From Isoptericola sp. BMS4 (GTDB taxonomy: Bacteria > Actinomycetota > Actinomycetes > Actinomycetales > Cellulomonadaceae): a DNA stretch of 64,000 nt. The position numbers and the translations under genes are program-made. Under the pieces are notes generated by a model. The model did no database searches. It was not told the origin of the DNA and saw nothing but the letters and a program-made list of their open reading frames with translations. This document shows positions 61,465 to 64,000 of the stretch, piece by piece. Position 1 is the stretch's first letter, and each line of letters starts with the position of its first letter. The stretch spans positions 861,140-925,139 of the forward strand of contig NZ_SIRP01000001.1 in NCBI RefSeq assembly GCF_011634835.1. The letters are read 5' to 3'.

Positions 61465-63744
61465 ATGCTCACGCTCGGATCCAGCAGCATCACGATCGTC
61501 GTGGTCATCGCCGTCGTGGCGCTGGCCGCCCTGGTGTGCGCGGCCGCCCTGCGCAGGCAGGTGCTGGCGGCGCCCGAGGGGTCCCCGGGCATGCAGGACA
61601 TCGCCCACGGCGTGCAGGAGGGGGCGTCCGCGTACCTGAACCGCCAGTTCCGCACCCTGGCGCTGTTCGCCGTCGTCGTGTTCGCGCTGCTGTTCCTGCT
61701 GCCCGGCGACGGCGGGGTGCGGGTCGGCCGGTCCGTCGCGTTCCTCGTGGGTGCCGGCTTCTCCGCGGCGATCGGGTACCTCGGCATGTGGCTCGCCGTC
61801 CGCGCCAACGTGCGCGTCGCGGCGGCCGCCACCCGGCCCGACGGCCGGTCGGCCGGCGCGCGCATCGCGTTCCGCACCGGCGGCGTGGTCGGCATGTCCG
61901 TGGTCGGCCTCGGCCTGCTGGGCGCCGCGCTCGTCGTGCTCGTCTACCGGTCCGACGCTCCCGCGGTGCTGGAGGGCTTCGGCTTCGGCGCCGCGCTGCT
62001 GGCGATGTTCATGCGCGTCGGCGGCGGCATCTTCACCAAGGCTGCCGACGTCGGGGCGGACCTCGTCGGCAAGGTCGAGCAGGGCATCCCCGAGGACGAC
62101 CCACGCAACGCCGCCACCATCGCCGACAACGTGGGCGACAACGTCGGCGACTGCGCCGGCATGGCCGCCGACCTCTTCGAGTCCTACGCCGTCACCCTCG
62201 TGGCCGCCCTCATCCTCGGCAAGGCCGCCATGGGCGAGCAGGGCCTCGTCTTCCCGCTGATCGTCACCGCGATCGGCGCGTTCGTCGCGCTGCTCGGCGT
62301 GCTCGTCACCCGGGTGCGCGGCAACGAGAACGGGCTCGCCGCCATCAACCGCGGCTTCTACCTGTCGGCCGTCGTGGGCGCGATCCTCGCCGCGATCGCC
62401 GCGTTCGTGTACCTGCCCGGCTCCTTCGACCAGCTCGCCGGCACCGCCGACCTCGGCGACGTCACCGCCGACCCGCGCGTCGTCGCGTCGCTCGCCGTCG
62501 TCATCGGCGTCGTGCTCGCCGGCGTCATCCTGTGGATCACCGGCTACTTCACGGGCACCACGTCCAAGCCGACGCTGCACGTGGCCGCGACGTCGCGCAC
62601 CGGCGCCGCGACCGTCGTGCTGTCCGGCATCGGGGTGGGCTTCGAGTCCGCCGTCTACACCGCGGGCATCGTCGCCGCCGCGATCTGCGGCGTCTTCCTG
62701 CTGGCCGGCGGGTCCCTCTGGCTCGCGCTGTTCCTCGTGGCGCTCGCGGGCTGCGGCCTGCTCACCACGGTCGGCGTGATCGTCGCCATGGACACCTTCG
62801 GCCCCGTCAGCGACAACGCGCAGGGCATCGCGGAGATGTCCGGCGAGGTCGACGACGAGGGCGCGCAGATCCTCACCGACCTGGACGCCGTCGGCAACAC
62901 CACGAAGGCCATCACCAAGGGCATCGCGATCGCGACGGCCGTGCTCGCGGCCACGGCCCTGTTCGGCTCGTACGCCGATGCCGTGGAGGGCGCGCTCGCG
63001 GACGTCGCGGAGATGGGCGGCGGGCTGGTGCCCGCGATGCTCAGCTTCGAGATCATCTCGCCGGTGACCCTGGTGGGTGTGATCCTCGGCGCGGCGACCG
63101 TGTTCCTGTTCTCCGGGCTCGCGATCGACGCCGTGACCCGCGCCGCCGGCGCGATCGTCTTCGAGGTGCGCCGCCAGTTCCGCGAGCACCCCGGCATCAT
63201 GACGTACGACGAGCGCCCCGAGTACGGCAAGGTCGTGGACATCTGCACCAAGGACTCGCTGCGCGAGCTCGCGACGCCCGGTCTGCTCGCGGCGTTCGCG
63301 CCCATCGCGGTCGGCTTCGGCCTCGGCGTCGGCCCGCTGGCCGGGTTCCTCGCCGGCGCCATCGGCGCGGGCGTGCTCATGGCCGTCTTCCTCGCCAACT
63401 CCGGCGGCGCCTGGGACAACGCGAAGAAGATCGTGGAGGACGGCGCCTACGGCGGCAAGGGCTCGGAGGCGCACGAGGCGACGATCATCGGCGACACCGT
63501 CGGCGACCCGTTCAAGGACACCGCGGGCCCGGCGATCAACCCCCTCATCAAGGTGATGAACCTGGTCTCCGTGCTCATCGCGCCGGCCGTGGTGATGATG
63601 AGCGTGCCGGCCGACGCCAACCACGGGGTCCGCATCGCCATCGCCGTGGCGGCCGCCGCCGTCGCCTTCGGCGCGGTCGTCGTCTCCCGGCTGCGCGCCG
63701 CCCGGGTGGACCGCGAGCAGGCCACGGAGGCCCTCCGCGTCTGA
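61465..63744 (+). CDS. hppA: K+-independent proton-pumping membrane pyrophosphatase HppA
   Basis: 759 residues with about 16 helices. Pumps protons using pyrophosphate. Catalytic loops GGGIFTKAADVGADLVGKVE, DNVGDNVGDCAGMAADLFES and GDTVGDPFKDTAGPAINPL are intact. GNTTKAITKG has Lys where K+-dependent enzymes have Ala, which marks the K+-independent class. ATG 61465 has GAGGAGG 4 bases upstream. It reclaims energy from pyrophosphate made by the biosynthetic pathways. A long palindrome follows. Confidence 0.95.
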   Translation: MLTLGSSSITIVVVIAVVALAALVCAAALRRQVLAAPEGSPGMQDIAHGVQEGASAYLNRQFRTLALFAVVVFALLFLLPGDGGVRVGRSVAFLVGAGFSAAIGYLGMWLAVRANVRVAAAATRPDGRSAGARIAFRTGGVVGMSVVGLGLLGAALVVLVYRSDAPAVLEGFGFGAALLAMFMRVGGGIFTKAADVGADLVGKVEQGIPEDDPRNAATIADNVGDNVGDCAGMAADLFESYAVTLVAALILGKAAMGEQGLVFPLIVTAIGAFVALLGVLVTRVRGNENGLAAINRGFYLSAVVGAILAAIAAFVYLPGSFDQLAGTADLGDVTADPRVVASLAVVIGVVLAGVILWITGYFTGTTSKPTLHVAATSRTGAATVVLSGIGVGFESAVYTAGIVAAAICGVFLLAGGSLWLALFLVALAGCGLLTTVGVIVAMDTFGPVSDNAQGIAEMSGEVDDEGAQILTDLDAVGNTTKAITKGIAIATAVLAATALFGSYADAVEGALADVAEMGGGLVPAMLSFEIISPVTLVGVILGAATVFLFSGLAIDAVTRAAGAIVFEVRRQFREHPGIMTYDERPEYGKVVDICTKDSLRELATPGLLAAFAPIAVGFGLGVGPLAGFLAGAIGAGVLMAVFLANSGGAWDNAKKIVEDGAYGGKGSEAHEATIIGDTVGDPFKDTAGPAINPLIKVMNLVSVLIAPAVVMMSVPADANHGVRIAIAVAAAAVAFGAVVVSRLRAARVDREQATEALRV

Positions 63745-63753
63745 CCCGAGCCC

Positions 63754-63815
63754 GCTGTGGGTACGACGATGGCGTCCGATCAGGCCTGATCGGACGCCAT
63801 CGTCGTACCCACAGC
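63754..63815. terminator. 62-base perfect palindrome, family A
   Basis: Arms 63754-63784 and 63785-63815 are exact reverse complements with no loop. Outer ends GCTGTGGGTACGA are shared with the palindrome at 40266-40321. It lies 9 bases after hppA and 14 before the end of the convergent DUF664-like gene. Confidence 0.8.
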
Positions 63816-63829
63816 ACTGCGGGGCGTGG

Positions 63830-64000
63830 CTACGCGCCGGTGCGGCCGTCGATGCACTCGCGGAGCAGGTCGGCGTGCCCGGCATGGCGGGCGTACTCCT
63901 CGACGAGGTGCTCGAGGATGTCGCGCACGGGCACCTGCCGACCGCGGTGCTCGACCGTCCGGCCCATGTCCGCGTCGGTCTGCGTGGCGAGCCACGCGTC
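63830..64000 (-). CDS. DUF664/DinB-like protein, C-terminal fragment
   Basis: 56 residues, entering from the right edge and stopping at TAG 63830-63832; the start lies outside. [20 protein letters not shown] followed by [12 protein letters not shown] matches the end of the actinobacterial DUF664 (mini-circle/DinB-like) family, whose four-helix bundle carries a His metal triad; the His residues in [11 protein letters not shown] fit. Possible roles include mycothiol-dependent or other thiol-transfer enzymes. It is convergent with hppA. Confidence 0.75.
   Translation of the reverse strand, partial: DAWLATQTDADMGRTVEHRGRQVPVRDILEHLVEEYARHAGHADLLRECIDGRTGA

Overview
The window is about 75 percent G+C, almost fully coding, and looks like a chromosome segment of an actinobacterium, most likely a micrococcalean of the Cellulomonas/Cellulosimicrobium type. 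Markers include mycothiol synthase (MshD), BldC, a DUF3073 protein, a Rv3654c-Rv3660c-like Tad pilus cluster beside a DEAH helicase, a PPK1 gene overlapping a Nudix/histidine-phosphatase gene, and many GTG starts placed 6-8 bases after a TAnnnT-like -10 box (leaderless mRNAs). No phage, insertion sequence or CRISPR array was seen. Gene order is mostly core chromosome.

Left third (1-25 kb): the end of an acyl-CoA oxidase, small membrane proteins, an orphan Tdi1-like immunity protein, purL, monomeric NADP isocitrate dehydrogenase divergent from an RNB ribonuclease, a sterol-carrier-like protein, and a secreted ExeM/NucH nuclease behind a possible PHO box. A TetR regulator and a flavin monooxygenase lie just before purF-purM, with matching operator repeats. 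DUF3073, BldC, a holin-like/DUF3618 pair and the tRNA cluster Glu-Asp-Phe follow. A 23-base copy of the tRNA-Phe 3' end lies about 250 bases downstream of that gene. Then come a minimal metallopeptidase, a VanY-like carboxypeptidase, a monooxygenase-domain membrane protein, MscS and tRNA-Lys.

Middle third (25-45 kb): IscA-like protein, M50-like membrane protease, DEAD-box helicase with msrB, two MarR regulators (one overlapping an EmrB/QacA-type exporter gene), a sugar porter, the phosphate pair DUF47-Pit facing ppk-mutT1-like, mshD, acs, a HAD-IB phosphatase, and an ArsR-type regulator/MFS pair behind five TGCACA/TGTGCA hexamers.

Right third (45-64 kb): a seven-gene Tad pilus cluster (CpaE-like, CpaF, TadB, TadC, DUF4244 pilin-like, two TadE-like), then on the opposite strand CitE-like and a DUF1998-type helicase, an M18 aminopeptidase, an ECF sigma factor with its membrane partner, an alpha/beta hydrolase, and the set cstA, a small protein ending Cys-Cys-stop, and an ArsA/Get3-like ATPase. 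CstA is divergent from a K+-independent proton-pumping pyrophosphatase, with a CRP/GlxR-type site between. The window ends inside a DUF664/DinB-like gene.

The most interesting signals are the cstA/Cys-Cys/ArsA-like module, a set of unusually long, nearly perfect intergenic palindromes (two share the same 13-base ends), three back-to-back hairpins ahead of the pilin gene, the tRNA-Phe 3' duplication, and several clear operator arrays.
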